A DNA stretch of 64,000 bases. It comes from Pseudomonadota bacterium. Lineage in GTDB: Bacteria; Pseudomonadota; Alphaproteobacteria; Dongiales; Dongiaceae. Under the pieces are notes generated by a model, which saw only the letters and a list, made by a program, of their open reading frames with translations, made no database searches and had not been told where the DNA came from. The stretch is taken from NCBI GenBank assembly GCA_016183985.1, contig JACPDN010000010.1:663822-727821 (forward strand), written 5' to 3'. A program made the translations under genes and the position numbers. Below, one piece after another: positions 40,214 to 50,323 of the stretch. Numbering within the stretch: the stretch's first letter is position 1; the number at the start of each line of letters is the position of its first letter.

Positions 40214-40861
40214 TTACGCCGCGTGATCGAGCTTGCTGCGGCCGTGATTGCGGGTGAGCTGGCCGGCGGGGCGCACATAGCGCCAGACGCTGGCAGGCGG
40301 CAGGTTCTGCAATACACGCTCCTCCACCTCGCCGACGATGCCGAGGCGATTGCGCGGCAAGGGCGAGAAGAGGCCATAAGTGAACTGGATGAGCGGCGCA
40401 CCTGGTTCCAGCACCGCAAAGGCCTGAGCGCCGATGCGCAGCTGGATCGACTTCTTGAGCGAAAGCAGCGGCAGGCTGGAGACGATGGTCGATACCGGCG
40501 TGACGTGGTGACGCTTCAGCAGCGACGGCAGATGCAGTGCGTCGCCCAGAAGTACCTTCACGCCGGGAAAGCGCTCGACCAGATGCTTGTGCAGCATGGG
40601 ATCGCGCTCGATGACCACCAGGCGTTCGGCCGCCACGCCGGAGGCCAGAATGGCGCGCGTCACGGCACCGGTGCCGCCACCCAGTTCGACGACATAGCCA
40701 GTGAGGCTCTTGGGAATCTGACGCGCCATAGCGGCCGCAAGCTCTGGCCCAGAGACGGCGACCGCGCCGATGCTGCGCGGGTTCTTCAGCCACAACTTGA
40801 ACAGCAGGCGAGAGTCTTTCAGCATGGGCAACGTAATCTGATGGGGCAGCTTGATGGACAA
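40214..40861 (-). CDS. Phospholipid N-methyltransferase-like SAM enzyme
   Basis: 215 residues. The SAM-binding strand is VVELGGGTGAVTRAIL, followed by VVIERDP and VLLGDALHLPSLL. The pattern PSLLKRHHVTPVSTIVSSLPLLSLK is that of the PmtA-type phosphatidylethanolamine methyltransferases that resemble rRNA adenine dimethylases. The final residues are basic. It would make phosphatidylcholine precursors at the inner face of the membrane. A small-substrate methyltransferase of the same fold is the alternative. It stands alone. Confidence 0.78.
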   Translation of the reverse strand: MSIKLPHQITLPMLKDSRLLFKLWLKNPRSIGAVAVSGPELAAAMARQIPKSLTGYVVELGGGTGAVTRAILASGVAAERLVVIERDPMLHKHLVERFPGVKVLLGDALHLPSLLKRHHVTPVSTIVSSLPLLSLKKSIQLRIGAQAFAVLEPGAPLIQFTYGLFSPLPRNRLGIVGEVEERVLQNLPPASVWRYVRPAGQLTRNHGRSKLDHAA

Positions 40862-41007
40862 GCACCCAGTTTCGTTAAGGTCAATCTATCACTTTGCCAA
40901 TCTGTCACTTTGGTCGTCCGGCGGCAATCCGCTTTGCGCCATGACGCGGTTAAATCGGGCGATTCGAGGTACTTGGCGGTCACTGTCCATGCTGGGCAAA
41001 TGCTCTG

Positions 41008-41988
41008 TCAGGTTCCTGGCAGAAGGATCACCTTGCCCGTCGAACGTCGCCCCAGCAGGGTCTCAAAACCCTGGCGCCATGCGGTGAGGGACAGGGCGTG
41101 GGAGACATGGGGGCGCAATTGGCCGGCAGCCACCATGCCGGCCAGGGCCGAGAAGCCTTGGGCCATCAGCTCGGGCGCCTGGTGGCGGTAGGAGCCCCAA
41201 TAGAAACCCAGCACGTCGACATTCTTCACCAGCAGGATGTTGGCGGGGATCTGCTGTACCGTGCCGGCAGCAAAGCCGATGACGATAAGGCGGGCATTCC
41301 AGGCGACGGCCCGCAAGGAAGCTTCGAAGATATCGCCGCCCACCGGGTCATAGACGACATCGGCGCCGCGACCCGCGGTCAATGCCTTGACGCGTTCCCG
41401 CACGTCTTCGGATTTATAGTCGATGACGTCGTCGGCGCCGTGCTTTGCAGCGATGGCGCATTTTTCGGTGCCGCCCGCCGTGGCGATAACCCGAGCGCCG
41501 AGCGCCTTGCCGATCTCGACCGCCGTCAAGCCCACGCCGCCCGCGGCGCCATGGACCAGCAGGGTCTCGCCCTTTTGCAGCCGCGCCTTCCACACAAGGG
41601 CTCCGTAGGACGTGCCATAGGCGATGGGAAAGCCGGCGGCCTCCGGGAACGCCATGCTGCCGGGGATGGCAAAGGTATCGGCCTCCCTGGCCACGGCGCG
41701 CGTCGCAAAGGCGCCATGATCGACCACCGCCATGACCCGGTCGCCGACCTGCCGGGAGGTTACGCCGGCGCCGATCGCAGCCACCGTGCCGGCCAGTTCA
41801 AGGCCAGGGACGAAAGGCGGGTTGGGCCTCACCTGATATTTGCCGGCCGTCATCAGTGAATCGGCAAAGTTCATGCCGGCGGCAGCGACATCGATCAGCA
41901 TCTCGCCGGGACCGGCCTGCGGATCCGGCATATCGCCGAGGCGTAGGTTTTCATATCCGTTGGGCTGATCGCAGATGAGGGCGCGCAT
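41008..41988 (-). CDS. NADPH:quinone oxidoreductase family (MDR) protein
   Basis: 326 residues from the ATG at 41988 (MRALICDQPNGYENLRLGD). Without catalytic zinc ligands, it belongs to the quinone reductase branch of medium-chain dehydrogenases. The cofactor motif is GAAGGVGLTAVEIGKALGARVIA, and substrate-binding loops include PGLELAGTVAAIGAGV. It reduces quinones or enoyl compounds with NADPH. It is a lone gene. Confidence 0.92.
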   Translation of the reverse strand: MRALICDQPNGYENLRLGDMPDPQAGPGEMLIDVAAAGMNFADSLMTAGKYQVRPNPPFVPGLELAGTVAAIGAGVTSRQVGDRVMAVVDHGAFATRAVAREADTFAIPGSMAFPEAAGFPIAYGTSYGALVWKARLQKGETLLVHGAAGGVGLTAVEIGKALGARVIATAGGTEKCAIAAKHGADDVIDYKSEDVRERVKALTAGRGADVVYDPVGGDIFEASLRAVAWNARLIVIGFAAGTVQQIPANILLVKNVDVLGFYWGSYRHQAPELMAQGFSALAGMVAAGQLRPHVSHALSLTAWRQGFETLLGRRSTGKVILLPGT

Positions 41989-42140
41989 ATCGACTCTTTC
42001 CGGCGATGAAATCGGCTGCCGGAGAGATATAGCAGAGAGCATGGTTGGAGGGAAAAGCCGGGGCGGGCGCTCAGGGGATTGCCTTCTCCCGCCCCGGCAC
42101 TGCCGAATCAGATCAGTCGAATCAAATCAGTCGGGCGACA

Positions 42141-42491
42141 TCAATCGAACAGAGGAACGACGATGTTGATCGACGGGCGCGGTTCGACATAGACCCGGCG
42201 CGGTTCGACATAAACGCGTTCGCGAACATAGACCGGGCGCTCGACATAGATCACGTCCGGTCCGTCATAGTCGTCATCGTAATAGCGCACGACCTGCGGA
42301 TGCTTCTTGTAATGTCCGTAATGATTGCCGTTGTCGTGCCAGTATCCATTATTGTGCTTGTGCTTGCCGTCGGCCAAAGCCGGCGTCGCAGCCAGCGCGA
42401 AGCTGACTGCCAGCAACCCAGCGCCCATCCGACGCAAAATGGCGTTGCCCCGTTTGGGATCGCTCTTGGGCTTTGACGTTGAATGAGTCAT
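42141..42491 (-). CDS. Small secreted His/Tyr/Val-rich protein
   Basis: 116 residues. After a short basic start there is a hydrophobic signal (about 22-40, GAGLLAVSFALAATPALA) cleaved near ALA-DG. The mature part begins KHKHNNGYWHDNGNHYGHYKKH and continues with Tyr/Asp and three VYVEPR-type repeats (YVRERVYVEPRRVYVEPR). The His-rich start could bind metal; no domain is recognised. Periplasmic or surface location is inferred. Confidence 0.72.
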   Translation of the reverse strand: MTHSTSKPKSDPKRGNAILRRMGAGLLAVSFALAATPALADGKHKHNNGYWHDNGNHYGHYKKHPQVVRYYDDDYDGPDVIYVERPVYVRERVYVEPRRVYVEPRPSINIVVPLFD

Positions 42492-42725
42492 GTCCCCATT
42501 CCTGCTTCTGGTTCTGTCGGCACATGACGATTGTCATGGCCCGACTCAGATAATAGGCAGCGGGCGAAGATGGCACTGTGATCGTTCGGTGGCGCACACC
42601 GCCGCGGCTTCACGAATGCGTGAGAGCAAGTTGGTGCCTGTTTGTACGCCCGATATTATTCCATTGCCGCTGCGACAAAAGTGCGGCTGCTACGGTATTT
42701 TTCTGCGATATCGACGCTGCCCATC

Positions 42726-43697
42726 CTAAAGGCGGCTGAAGCGGTAGAGCGTCACCTGGCGATAGGTTTCGCCAGGACGCAAGACGGCGTCGCCGAAGCC
42801 GGGTTCGTTGGGTGTGTTCGGGAAGATCTGCGGTTCGAGGCAGAGGCCGGCATGGGGGCCGAAGCCGCCGCCCTTGAGATAGCCGCCGTCATAGAATTGC
42901 AGGCCGGGCTCTGTTGAGAGCACTTCGAGGTGCGTGCGCTCCGATGGCGCTTCGAGACTCGCCACGAGGCGCGGTTCGGCGAGGCGCCGGCGGCCGAGAA
43001 CGAAATTGTGGTCGTAACGTTGACCACTGGCACCCACCGCTTTGGGCTCGCGGAAATCGAAAGGCGTGCCGGTGACGTCGGCGATCTCGCCAGTTGGGAT
43101 CAAATCCGCGGTGACAGGCAGGTAGTGTGCCGCTGGAATCTGCAGCCGGTGGGTGAGAATGTCCTTGCTGCCGTCCAGGTTGAAATAGCTATGCGTCGCC
43201 AGGTTGATGATGGTGGGGGCATCGGTCGTGGCGGTGAGTTCGATGCGGACGGCATCACCTTCCAGCCGGTATGTGCAGCGCATGTCGAGCGCGCCTGGAT
43301 AGCCCTCCTCGCCATCGGCCGAGAGAAGGCCGAGCGTCACATGTGCATCGCTCTCACCGATGATGTCCCAATTGCGATGGGAAAACCCCTTGAAGCCGCC
43401 ATGAAGATGCGTGCGGTCGCGCTCGTTGCAGGGGAGTTGATAATCTTTCCCATCGAGTGAGAAACGGCCGCCGGCAATGCGATTGGCATAGCGTCCGGCA
43501 ACGGCACCGGCATGGACGGCGTGGGTCAGATAATCGCTGATGCTTTGAAAACCGAGAACGCGCGGTTTGCCGTCGAAGGTGAGACCGTGAATGCGCGCGC
43601 CATGGCTGAGAATGCTCAAGGTCAGAGCGCCTGAGGCCAAGCGGATTTCGCTGACCGCGAGGCCGTCTTTCGTCGTGCCGAAGGACGCGCGCGTCAC
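42726..43697 (-). CDS. galM: Aldose 1-epimerase (galactose mutarotase)
   Basis: 323 residues from a GTG at 43697, four bases after dgoA stops. The galactose mutarotase active-site residues appear in LHGGFKGFSHRNW (His) and ATHSYFNLDG (His), with the later Glu in GLCLEPQIFPNTPNEPGFGDAVLRPGE. It interconverts alpha and beta anomers of galactose. It is the last gene of the sugar operon and fits the supply of beta-galactose to the dehydrogenase step. Confidence 0.93.
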   Translation of the reverse strand: MTRASFGTTKDGLAVSEIRLASGALTLSILSHGARIHGLTFDGKPRVLGFQSISDYLTHAVHAGAVAGRYANRIAGGRFSLDGKDYQLPCNERDRTHLHGGFKGFSHRNWDIIGESDAHVTLGLLSADGEEGYPGALDMRCTYRLEGDAVRIELTATTDAPTIINLATHSYFNLDGSKDILTHRLQIPAAHYLPVTADLIPTGEIADVTGTPFDFREPKAVGASGQRYDHNFVLGRRRLAEPRLVASLEAPSERTHLEVLSTEPGLQFYDGGYLKGGGFGPHAGLCLEPQIFPNTPNEPGFGDAVLRPGETYRQVTLYRFSRL

Positions 43698-43701
43698 GGG
43701 G

Positions 43702-44337
43702 TCAGTGCGCGTTATGGAATGCGTCGGCCAGCGCCTTGGCGCGGGCCGCCATCTCACTGATCGCCATGCCGGGCTTGTAGACCGAGGTGCCGATGCCAAA
43801 GCCATTAGCCCCGGCCTTCATGTAAGCCGCGATGTTGTCGGGCGCGACGCCACCCACCGGCAGCAGCAGCGTTTCCGGCGGCAGCACGGCGCGCCAGGCC
43901 TTGACGGCCATGGGCGGCAGCAATTCACCGGGGAACATCTTCAAGGCGTCGGCGCCGGCATCGAGGGCCGTGAAGGCTTCGGTTGGTGTTGCCACACCGG
44001 GGGCGGTCGCCATTCCCTTGGCCTTGGCGGCGCGGATAACGTCGGGCACGCAATTGGGCGACACCATCAGCTTGGCACCGGAAGCGGCGATGGCATCAAC
44101 CTGCGATACGTTGAGGACCGTGCCGGCGCCGATCAGCAGCTTGTCGCCGCGTTCCTTGGCGCGCGCCACCATGCGCTTCAGTGTCTCCAGCGCATCGGGC
44201 GAATTCAGCGGCACCTCGATCACGCGCCAGCCAGCGGCATCCAGCGTGTCGACGGCGCCCTCGGCATCCACCGGCGTGATGCCGCGCAGGATGGCGATGA
44301 GCGGCAGCTCTTTGAGCCAGGGTCGCAGATCGGTCAT
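43702..44337 (-). CDS. dgoA: 2-dehydro-3-deoxy-6-phosphogalactonate aldolase
   Basis: 211 residues of the KDPG-aldolase family. The Schiff-base Lys is in DALKMFPGELL; other features are LPLIAILRGITPVDAEGAVD, the catalytic Glu in WRVIEVPLNSP, and GAGTVLNVSQVD. It splits 2-keto-3-deoxy-6-phosphogalactonate to pyruvate and glyceraldehyde 3-phosphate. KDPG aldolase (Eda) cannot be excluded by sequence alone, but the overlap with dgoK (ATGA) and operon context point to the galactonate route. Confidence 0.92.
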   Translation of the reverse strand: MTDLRPWLKELPLIAILRGITPVDAEGAVDTLDAAGWRVIEVPLNSPDALETLKRMVARAKERGDKLLIGAGTVLNVSQVDAIAASGAKLMVSPNCVPDVIRAAKAKGMATAPGVATPTEAFTALDAGADALKMFPGELLPPMAVKAWRAVLPPETLLLPVGGVAPDNIAAYMKAGANGFGIGTSVYKPGMAISEMAARAKALADAFHNAH

Positions 44338-45293
44338 CGAATGTCTCCAGCGAGCTGCCGCAACAAGCCGGCTTCACGCGCAATGGCGAAGAGGGCCGGC
44401 GGCAGAATGTCGTCGCTCTCCACCCGCTCCAGCGAGATGCCGGCGGTGTGGGCGGCGCGGTCATAGGTTTCGAGCAGTTTCACCGAGCCGATCGCGGTGA
44501 CACGTGTACCGGCATGATGGGCCTTGAGCCAGCCCAGCGCGTCCTTCATCTCGGCACTGATGAGCAGACCGGAGAGATAGCTGGGCGCCTCGGCAGGCGT
44601 CAGGCGCGCGAACAGTGACAGGCTGCGCACGGTGAAGAGGAGATGCGTGATCGCTGGCGCTTCGGCGGCGAAGGCCGTGGCGAAGCCGCGATCGAAGGCG
44701 GCGCCGTCGAAGATTTCCGCCTCGCTCGGTCCCGGCATCACCTGGGAGAGGCTGCCGCCCTTGCGCAGATGGCCATAGAGCTCGCCGGTCATGTAGGTGC
44801 GGAAATCAGTGAGGATGCCGTGCTTGAGGATCGCCCATTTGGCATGGGTGCCGGGCAGCAGGAACACGCCGTCGCGCTGCCCCCGGGTGAGGAGGGCGCC
44901 CAGCATCTGGCATTCTTCGCCGCGCATGACATCGGCGCCGCCGGCTTCGTTACGGGCAGCACCGGGCACGATCCGCACCGCGTTGCCAGCAAAGTCCGCA
45001 ATCTCGGTCAAACGCCCGCCGATCTTGGTGAGGTCGACCGGGGTTTCCAGATATTGCGCCTCGCGCCAGCCGGCGCGGCTGCCGACCATGCCGGCCATGA
45101 CGATGGGCGCGCCGCCCTTCAGCCAATCGCCGGCGAAGGCCCGCAAGGATTCGGCAAAGGCGCGGTCCTTGACCGCAAGCAGGCCCTGGTCATCGGCCTT
45201 GGCGGCGACCACGCCGCCGGCCGGGTCAAGCGCCCAGGCGCGGCGGTTGCTGGTGCCCCAATCGACGGCGATGCAGGCGATGCTTGCGGCCAT
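44334..45293 (-). CDS. dgoK: 2-dehydro-3-deoxygalactonokinase
   Basis: 319 residues. The start IACIAVDWGTSNRRAWALDPAGGVVA is the phosphate-1 site of the DgoK family, with GMVGSRAGWREAQYLETPVDL, the LLPGTHAKWAIL motif and a C-terminal AIGSVKLLETYDRA adenosine region. It phosphorylates 2-keto-3-deoxygalactonate with ATP. It overlaps dgoA by 4 bases and follows gguC by 5 bases. Confidence 0.94.
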   Translation of the reverse strand: MAASIACIAVDWGTSNRRAWALDPAGGVVAAKADDQGLLAVKDRAFAESLRAFAGDWLKGGAPIVMAGMVGSRAGWREAQYLETPVDLTKIGGRLTEIADFAGNAVRIVPGAARNEAGGADVMRGEECQMLGALLTRGQRDGVFLLPGTHAKWAILKHGILTDFRTYMTGELYGHLRKGGSLSQVMPGPSEAEIFDGAAFDRGFATAFAAEAPAITHLLFTVRSLSLFARLTPAEAPSYLSGLLISAEMKDALGWLKAHHAGTRVTAIGSVKLLETYDRAAHTAGISLERVESDDILPPALFAIAREAGLLRQLAGDIR

Positions 45294-45298
45294 AGCCG

Positions 45299-46297
45299 TC
45301 AGAGCGTCTTCACGCCGCCGATGACGAAATCATCATTGGCGCGGGCGCCGAGCGGGTTGCGCAAGGGCGCACCGAAGGCCGGGGCCTCGATTTCGAACAC
45401 GTCACCGGGTTGTGTCACGATGCCGTCACCCACCGACAGGGTCGCCGTGCCGAAGAAATGGATATGGAGATCGCCCGGACGGCGGAACTGGCGATACTTG
45501 AAATGGTGGAATTCGAGATTGCTGATCGTGTGCGACATGTTTTTCTCGCCGCTGACGAACGCCTTCTTCCACAGCAATTTGCCGTCGCGGAAGATGCGGC
45601 TTTCGCCCTCGACACTTTCGGGCAAGTCGCCCAGCAGCAATTCCGGGCCGAAGGAGCAGGCGCGCAGCTTCGAATGCGCGAGATAGAGATAGTTCTGCTT
45701 CTCGGTCACATGGTCGGAATATTCATTGCCGATGGCAAAGCCCAGACGCCAGGGCTGGCCGTCCGGGGCGTTGAGATAGATGCCGGCCACTTCCGGCTCC
45801 TCGCCGCCATCGAGCGCGAAGGCGGGGAATTCGAGGGCAGCGCCGGGGCGGGCGATGCAGGCGCCGTCGCCCTTGTAGAACCACTCCGGCTGCACGCCGG
45901 CTTTATCGTCTTTAGGCTTGCCGCCATCCAATCCCATTTTGAACATCTTCATGGAATCGGTCAGCGTCTCGGCGGCGCCGGCCACGTTCTGGTGCATCTT
46001 GTCGCGCGTATCGGCCGAACCGAGATGGGTGAGGCCGGTCCCGGTCACCAGGCAATGCGCCGGATCGGGATGGTCGACGGGGGTGAGGAGGGCATTGGCG
46101 GCGATAAGGGCGGCATAATCCAGCACCTCGCCATCGCCACGGCCGGTGACTTCATTGGCCAGGCTCTTGATGTTGCCGGCCAAAGCCGATTGCGCAAGGT
46201 CGATGACACTGGCGGCATTCGGGACCGTGATGGCCTTCGAGCCTTCAATGCGCGCGACGCCGCGCTGGCCGTTGCGGCTGAACTGGATAAGACGCAT
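45299..46297 (-). CDS. gguC: GguC-family fumarylacetoacetate-hydrolase-like protein
   Basis: 332 residues. The FAH-type metal site is in the region EVAGIYLNAPDGQPWRLGFAIGNEYSDH, with GPELLLGDLPESVEGESRIFRDG and a C-terminal HIHFFGTATLSVGDGIVTQPGDVFEIEAPAFGAPLRNPLG. The name comes from the Agrobacterium chvE-gguABC locus, whose order this operon repeats. Related AraD1 enzymes dehydrate 2-keto-3-deoxy sugar acids, so this may be a second route for C5 acids. The activity is inferred. Confidence 0.9.
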   Translation of the reverse strand: MRLIQFSRNGQRGVARIEGSKAITVPNAASVIDLAQSALAGNIKSLANEVTGRGDGEVLDYAALIAANALLTPVDHPDPAHCLVTGTGLTHLGSADTRDKMHQNVAGAAETLTDSMKMFKMGLDGGKPKDDKAGVQPEWFYKGDGACIARPGAALEFPAFALDGGEEPEVAGIYLNAPDGQPWRLGFAIGNEYSDHVTEKQNYLYLAHSKLRACSFGPELLLGDLPESVEGESRIFRDGKLLWKKAFVSGEKNMSHTISNLEFHHFKYRQFRRPGDLHIHFFGTATLSVGDGIVTQPGDVFEIEAPAFGAPLRNPLGARANDDFVIGGVKTL

Positions 46298-46310
46298 GGG
46301 ATCGGTCCTT

Positions 46311-47504
46311 TTAGGATTTCTTCTTGTAGTAGACGTCGATGCAGACGGCGGCCAGCAGCACTAGGCCCTTGATGACCTGCTGCAGATCGATGCCGATGCC
46401 AAGGATCGACATGCCGTTGTTCATGACGCCCATGATGAAGGCACCGATGACGGCACCGATGATCTTCCCCACCCCGCCCGAGGCCGAGGCGCCGCCGATG
46501 AAGACCGCGGCGATGACGTCGAGCTCGAAGCCCAAGCCCGCCTTGGGTGTCGCCGTGTTGAGGCGGGCGGCGAAGATCAGGCCGGCAAGGCCGGCGAGAA
46601 CACCCATATTGGTGAAGGTGAGGAAGGTGAGGCGCTCGGTGCGAATGCCTGACAGGCGCGCTGCCTTTTCATTACCGCCCAGCGCATAGATGCGCCGGCC
46701 GATCGTCGTCGAGGAGGTGACGAAGGCATAGAGCACGATGAGGGCGAACATGACGATGAGCACGTTCGGCAGGCCCTTATAGGAGGCCAGCAGATAGGAG
46801 AAGAGCACGAAGCCGGCGGCGATGAGGATGTTGCGGCCGATGAAGAACAGGGTCGGCTCTTCCGCCGTGCCGTGCTTCGATTGGTTTTGCCGGTCGCGGT
46901 AGTTGAAATAGATGACCAGCGCCGTGACAACGATGCCGATGAGCAGCGAGACGGTGTTGAAGCCCTCTGGCACGAAGCTCGGCAGGAAGCCGGAGCTTAA
47001 GAGCTGGAATTCCTTGGGGAACGGCCCGACCGACTGGCCGTGCAGGATGTAAAGCGCCAAGCCCTTGAAGACGAGCATGCCCGCCAAGGTGACGATAAAC
47101 GACGGGATCTTCAGATAAGCGATGAAATAGCCTTGTCCCGCGCCGATGGCGCCCGCCAGCACCAGGCAGAGCATGGCGGTGATCAGAAAATGCACGTGGA
47201 ACTGCACCATCAGCACCGCAGCGACGGCGCCGATGAAGCCCACGACCGACCCGACCGACAGATCGATATGGCCCGCCACGATCACCAGCAGCATGCCGAG
47301 CGCCATGATGACGATGTAGCTGTTCTGCAGGATGAGGTTGGTGAGGTTGACCGGCCTGAACAGGATGCCGCCGGTCGCGACCTGGAAGAACACCATGATC
47401 AGGATCAGCGACAGCAGCATGCCGTATTCGCGGATATTGCTCTTGATGAAGCGCGACAGGCTGGTCGTCGCATGCATCTCGTCGTTGGCGGTTGCTTGGC
47501 TCAT
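46311..47504 (-). CDS. gguB: Multiple-sugar ABC transporter permease
   Basis: 397 residues with about ten hydrophobic helices, including NLTNLILQNSYIVIMALGMLLVIVAGHIDLSVGSVVGF and GGASASGGVGKIIGAVIGAFIMGVMNNGMSIL. It belongs to the ribose/xylose-type permeases and pairs with GguA and ChvE. It begins one base after the gguA stop and ends 13 bases before gguC. Confidence 0.95.
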   Translation of the reverse strand: MSQATANDEMHATTSLSRFIKSNIREYGMLLSLILIMVFFQVATGGILFRPVNLTNLILQNSYIVIMALGMLLVIVAGHIDLSVGSVVGFIGAVAAVLMVQFHVHFLITAMLCLVLAGAIGAGQGYFIAYLKIPSFIVTLAGMLVFKGLALYILHGQSVGPFPKEFQLLSSGFLPSFVPEGFNTVSLLIGIVVTALVIYFNYRDRQNQSKHGTAEEPTLFFIGRNILIAAGFVLFSYLLASYKGLPNVLIVMFALIVLYAFVTSSTTIGRRIYALGGNEKAARLSGIRTERLTFLTFTNMGVLAGLAGLIFAARLNTATPKAGLGFELDVIAAVFIGGASASGGVGKIIGAVIGAFIMGVMNNGMSILGIGIDLQQVIKGLVLLAAVCIDVYYKKKS

Positions 47505-47505
47505 C

Positions 47506-49050
47506 TCAATCTTCCCATGACTTCATGATGGCGCGCATGATCTTCTCCTGCGACGCCTCCTTGGCCGGCATTTCGCCCACCATGCGACCTTCGTTCATCA
47601 CATAAATGCGGTCCGAAATGCCGAGCAGTTCCGGCATTTCCGAGGAAATGACGATGACGCCCTTGCCGGCATCGGCGAGGCTGTTGATGATCGAATAGAT
47701 TTCATACTTGGCACCCACGTCGATGCCGCGGGTGGGCTCGTCGAGGATCAGGATCTCGGGCTCGGTGAAGAGCCATTTGCTCAACACGACCTTCTGCTGG
47801 TTGCCGCCGGAGAGGTTGACGGTCTGCTGGAAGACGCTGGAGCAGCGGATATTGAGGTCGCGGCGGAACTTGCTGGCGATCGCCAATTCCTTGCCGTCGT
47901 CGATGACGGCGTTTTTCGAGACGCCTTTCAGGTTGGCCAGCGTCACATTGCGCTTGATGTCGTCGATGAGAACCAGGCCGTAATTCTTGCGGTCCTCGGT
48001 CACGTAGGCGATGCCGTTATCCATCGCCTTCTGGATGGTGCTGACATCGACCGTCTTGCCGTGAAGCTTGACCTCGCCGGTGATGTTCTGGCCATAGGCT
48101 CTACCGAAGATGCTCATGGCAAGCTCGGTGCGGCCGGCGCCCATCAGGCCGGCGATGCCGACGACCTCGCCCTTTTTCACATGGATATCGACGCCGCGGA
48201 TCTTTTCCTTATCGGCATGGATGGCATCGAAGACGCGCCAGTTCTTCACCTCGAAAATCGGTTCGCCGATCTTAGGCGTCCGTTTCGGGTACCGGTCCTT
48301 CAGTTCCCGGCCAACCATGGCGCGGATGATGCGATCTTCATTGATCTCTTCGCGCTGGCAGTCGAGATGATCAACCGTCGACCCGTCGCGCAGCACCGTG
48401 ATGCGGTCGGCGACTTTCAGGATCTCGTTGAGCTTATGGGAGATGAGGATCGAGGTAATGCCCTGCCGGCGGAATTCCATCAGCAGTTGGAGGAGGGCGT
48501 CGCTGTCACTCTCATTCAAGCTGGCGGTCGGCTCGTCGAGGATGAGAAGTTTCACTTCCTTCGAGAGGGCCTTGGCGATCTCCACCAATTGCTGCTTGCC
48601 GACGCCCAGATTGGTGATGAGGGTGCTGGGCGTTTCCTTGAGGCCGACTTTCTCCAGCAGCGCCTTGGTGCGCGCGAAGGATTCGCCCCAATTGATGATA
48701 CCGTTCTTGGCCGGCTCGTTGCCGAGGAAGATGTTCTCGGCGATGGAGAGGAGCGGCACCAGGGCCAGCTCCTGGTGAATGATGATGATGCCGAGCTTTT
48801 CGCTGTCGGCAATGTCGCGGAAACGCCGCTCCTCGCCCTTGAAATGGATCTCGCCCGAATAGGTGCCATGCGGGTAGACGCCGGAGAGCACCTTCATCAG
48901 GGTCGATTTGCCGGCGCCGTTCTCGCCGACGATGGCGTGGATTTCACCCTCGTTCACGGTCAGGTTGACGTTGTCGAGCGCATTCACGCCGGGGAAGGTT
49001 TTGACGATCCCCCGCATTTCCAGAATGGGCATCGTTAGGGTGGTGTCCAT
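47506..49050 (-). CDS. gguA: Multiple-sugar ABC transporter, ATP-binding protein
   Basis: 514 residues with two ATP-binding cassettes. The first has Walker [10 protein letters not shown], signature [16 protein letters not shown] and Walker [11 protein letters not shown]. The second has a degenerate P-loop ([14 protein letters not shown]), signature [15 protein letters not shown] and Walker [13 protein letters not shown]. This is the RbsA/XylG type. It powers import through GguB. Confidence 0.96.
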   Translation of the reverse strand: MDTTLTMPILEMRGIVKTFPGVNALDNVNLTVNEGEIHAIVGENGAGKSTLMKVLSGVYPHGTYSGEIHFKGEERRFRDIADSEKLGIIIIHQELALVPLLSIAENIFLGNEPAKNGIINWGESFARTKALLEKVGLKETPSTLITNLGVGKQQLVEIAKALSKEVKLLILDEPTASLNESDSDALLQLLMEFRRQGITSILISHKLNEILKVADRITVLRDGSTVDHLDCQREEINEDRIIRAMVGRELKDRYPKRTPKIGEPIFEVKNWRVFDAIHADKEKIRGVDIHVKKGEVVGIAGLMGAGRTELAMSIFGRAYGQNITGEVKLHGKTVDVSTIQKAMDNGIAYVTEDRKNYGLVLIDDIKRNVTLANLKGVSKNAVIDDGKELAIASKFRRDLNIRCSSVFQQTVNLSGGNQQKVVLSKWLFTEPEILILDEPTRGIDVGAKYEIYSIINSLADAGKGVIVISSEMPELLGISDRIYVMNEGRMVGEMPAKEASQEKIMRAIMKSWED

Positions 49051-49205
49051 GACGCATCCTCAAACTCGGCCCGGATGTCGAATAGATTGCAGGAAAGCGG
49101 CAATCCGGGGAACAAAAAAAGCCGGCCAAAACGCTGGTCGGCCTTCGCAATTTTCCGAGGGTTTGCCCCGGTTCTTTATCCGAAAGCCAGATTCGCCGAA
49201 GTAGA

Positions 49206-49238
49206 ACGGGCCCCGCGCGGGTCTGGCGCGGGGCCCGT
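49206..49238 (-). promoter_or_regulatory. Intercistronic stem-loop between chvE and gguA
   Basis: A perfect 13-bp GC-rich stem (49206-49218 with 49226-49238) has a 7-base loop. It begins 18 bases after the chvE stop on the minus strand and lies in the 205-base gap before gguA. No T-run follows, so it is more likely to slow RNA decay or lower read-through than to end the transcript. That would raise ChvE over GguAB, as is common for binding proteins. Confidence 0.75.
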
Positions 49239-49255
49239 CCGATCCGGCGGACCGG

Positions 49256-50323
49256 TTACTGGGTGATCTGGTCTTTGGTGTAGTAGCCACTGCCGATCAG
49301 GATCTCTTCCCAATTCTTGGCATCGACCGCCACCGGCTTCAGCAGGTAGGCCGGAACCACCTTGACGCCGTTGTCGTAGGTCTTGGTGTCGTTGACTTCC
49401 GGCTCCTTGCCGCTGGCCATCGCGTCCACCATGTTCGCGGTCACCTTGGCAAGCTCGCGGGTGTCCTTGAAGATGGTCGAGTACTGCTCACCGGCGATGA
49501 TCGACTTCACCGACGGAACCTCGGCGTCCTGGCCGGAGACGAACGGCATCTTCATGTCGCCGCTGCCATAGCCGACACCTTTCAGCGACGAAAGAATGCC
49601 GATCGAGAGGCCGTCATAGGGCGAGAGGACCGCATCGACGCGCTTGTCGGTGTAGTAGGCCGACAGAAGGTTATCCATGCGTGACTGGGCGACGGCGCCG
49701 TCCCAACGGAGGGTGCCCACCTTGTCCATGCCCATCTGGCCGGACTGCACGACCAGCTTGCCGCCGTCGATATAGGGCTGCAGGACCGACATGGCGCCGT
49801 TGTAGAAGAAGAAGGCGTTGTTGTCGTCCGGCGAACCGCCGAACAGCTCGATGTTGAACGGACCCTTGCCGTCCTTGACGCCCAGCGCGTCGGTCAGCGT
49901 CGTCGCCTGCAACACGCCGACCTGGAAATTGTCGAAGGTGGCGTAGTAGTCGACATTGGCCGAATCGCGGATCAGGCGGTCATAGGCGATGACCTTGACG
50001 CCGGCATCATGGGCTTTCTGGAGAATGTCGGAGAGGGTCGTGCCGTCGATCGCGGCGATGACGAGAACCTTCACCCCTTTGGTCACCATGTTCTCGATCT
50101 GGGCGAGCTGGTTGGGGATGTCGTCATCGGCATACTGCAGATCGGTCTGGTAGCCCTTTTCGGTGAATACCTTCACCATGTTGTCGCCGTCGGCGATCCA
50201 GCGGGCCGAGGACTTGGTCGGCATGGAAATGCCGATAAGGCCCTTGTCTTCGGCAAAGCTGTGCGTGGTCAGCGCGAAGACGCTGAGTGCCGCCGCCGCC
50301 AGGAACGTTTTCAAAGATTTCAC
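49256..50323 (-). CDS. chvE: Multiple-sugar-binding periplasmic protein
   Basis: 355 residues from the GTG at 50323, which has GGAGGA 7 bases upstream; the frame is open to 50668, but the signal peptide starts here ([26 protein letters not shown]). The ChvE family is seen in [50 protein letters not shown] and [36 protein letters not shown] segments. It binds galactose, glucose, arabinose, xylose and related sugars. It is the first gene of the leftward operon. Confidence 0.95.
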   Translation of the reverse strand: MKSLKTFLAAAALSVFALTTHSFAEDKGLIGISMPTKSSARWIADGDNMVKVFTEKGYQTDLQYADDDIPNQLAQIENMVTKGVKVLVIAAIDGTTLSDILQKAHDAGVKVIAYDRLIRDSANVDYYATFDNFQVGVLQATTLTDALGVKDGKGPFNIELFGGSPDDNNAFFFYNGAMSVLQPYIDGGKLVVQSGQMGMDKVGTLRWDGAVAQSRMDNLLSAYYTDKRVDAVLSPYDGLSIGILSSLKGVGYGSGDMKMPFVSGQDAEVPSVKSIIAGEQYSTIFKDTRELAKVTANMVDAMASGKEPEVNDTKTYDNGVKVVPAYLLKPVAVDAKNWEEILIGSGYYTKDQITQ

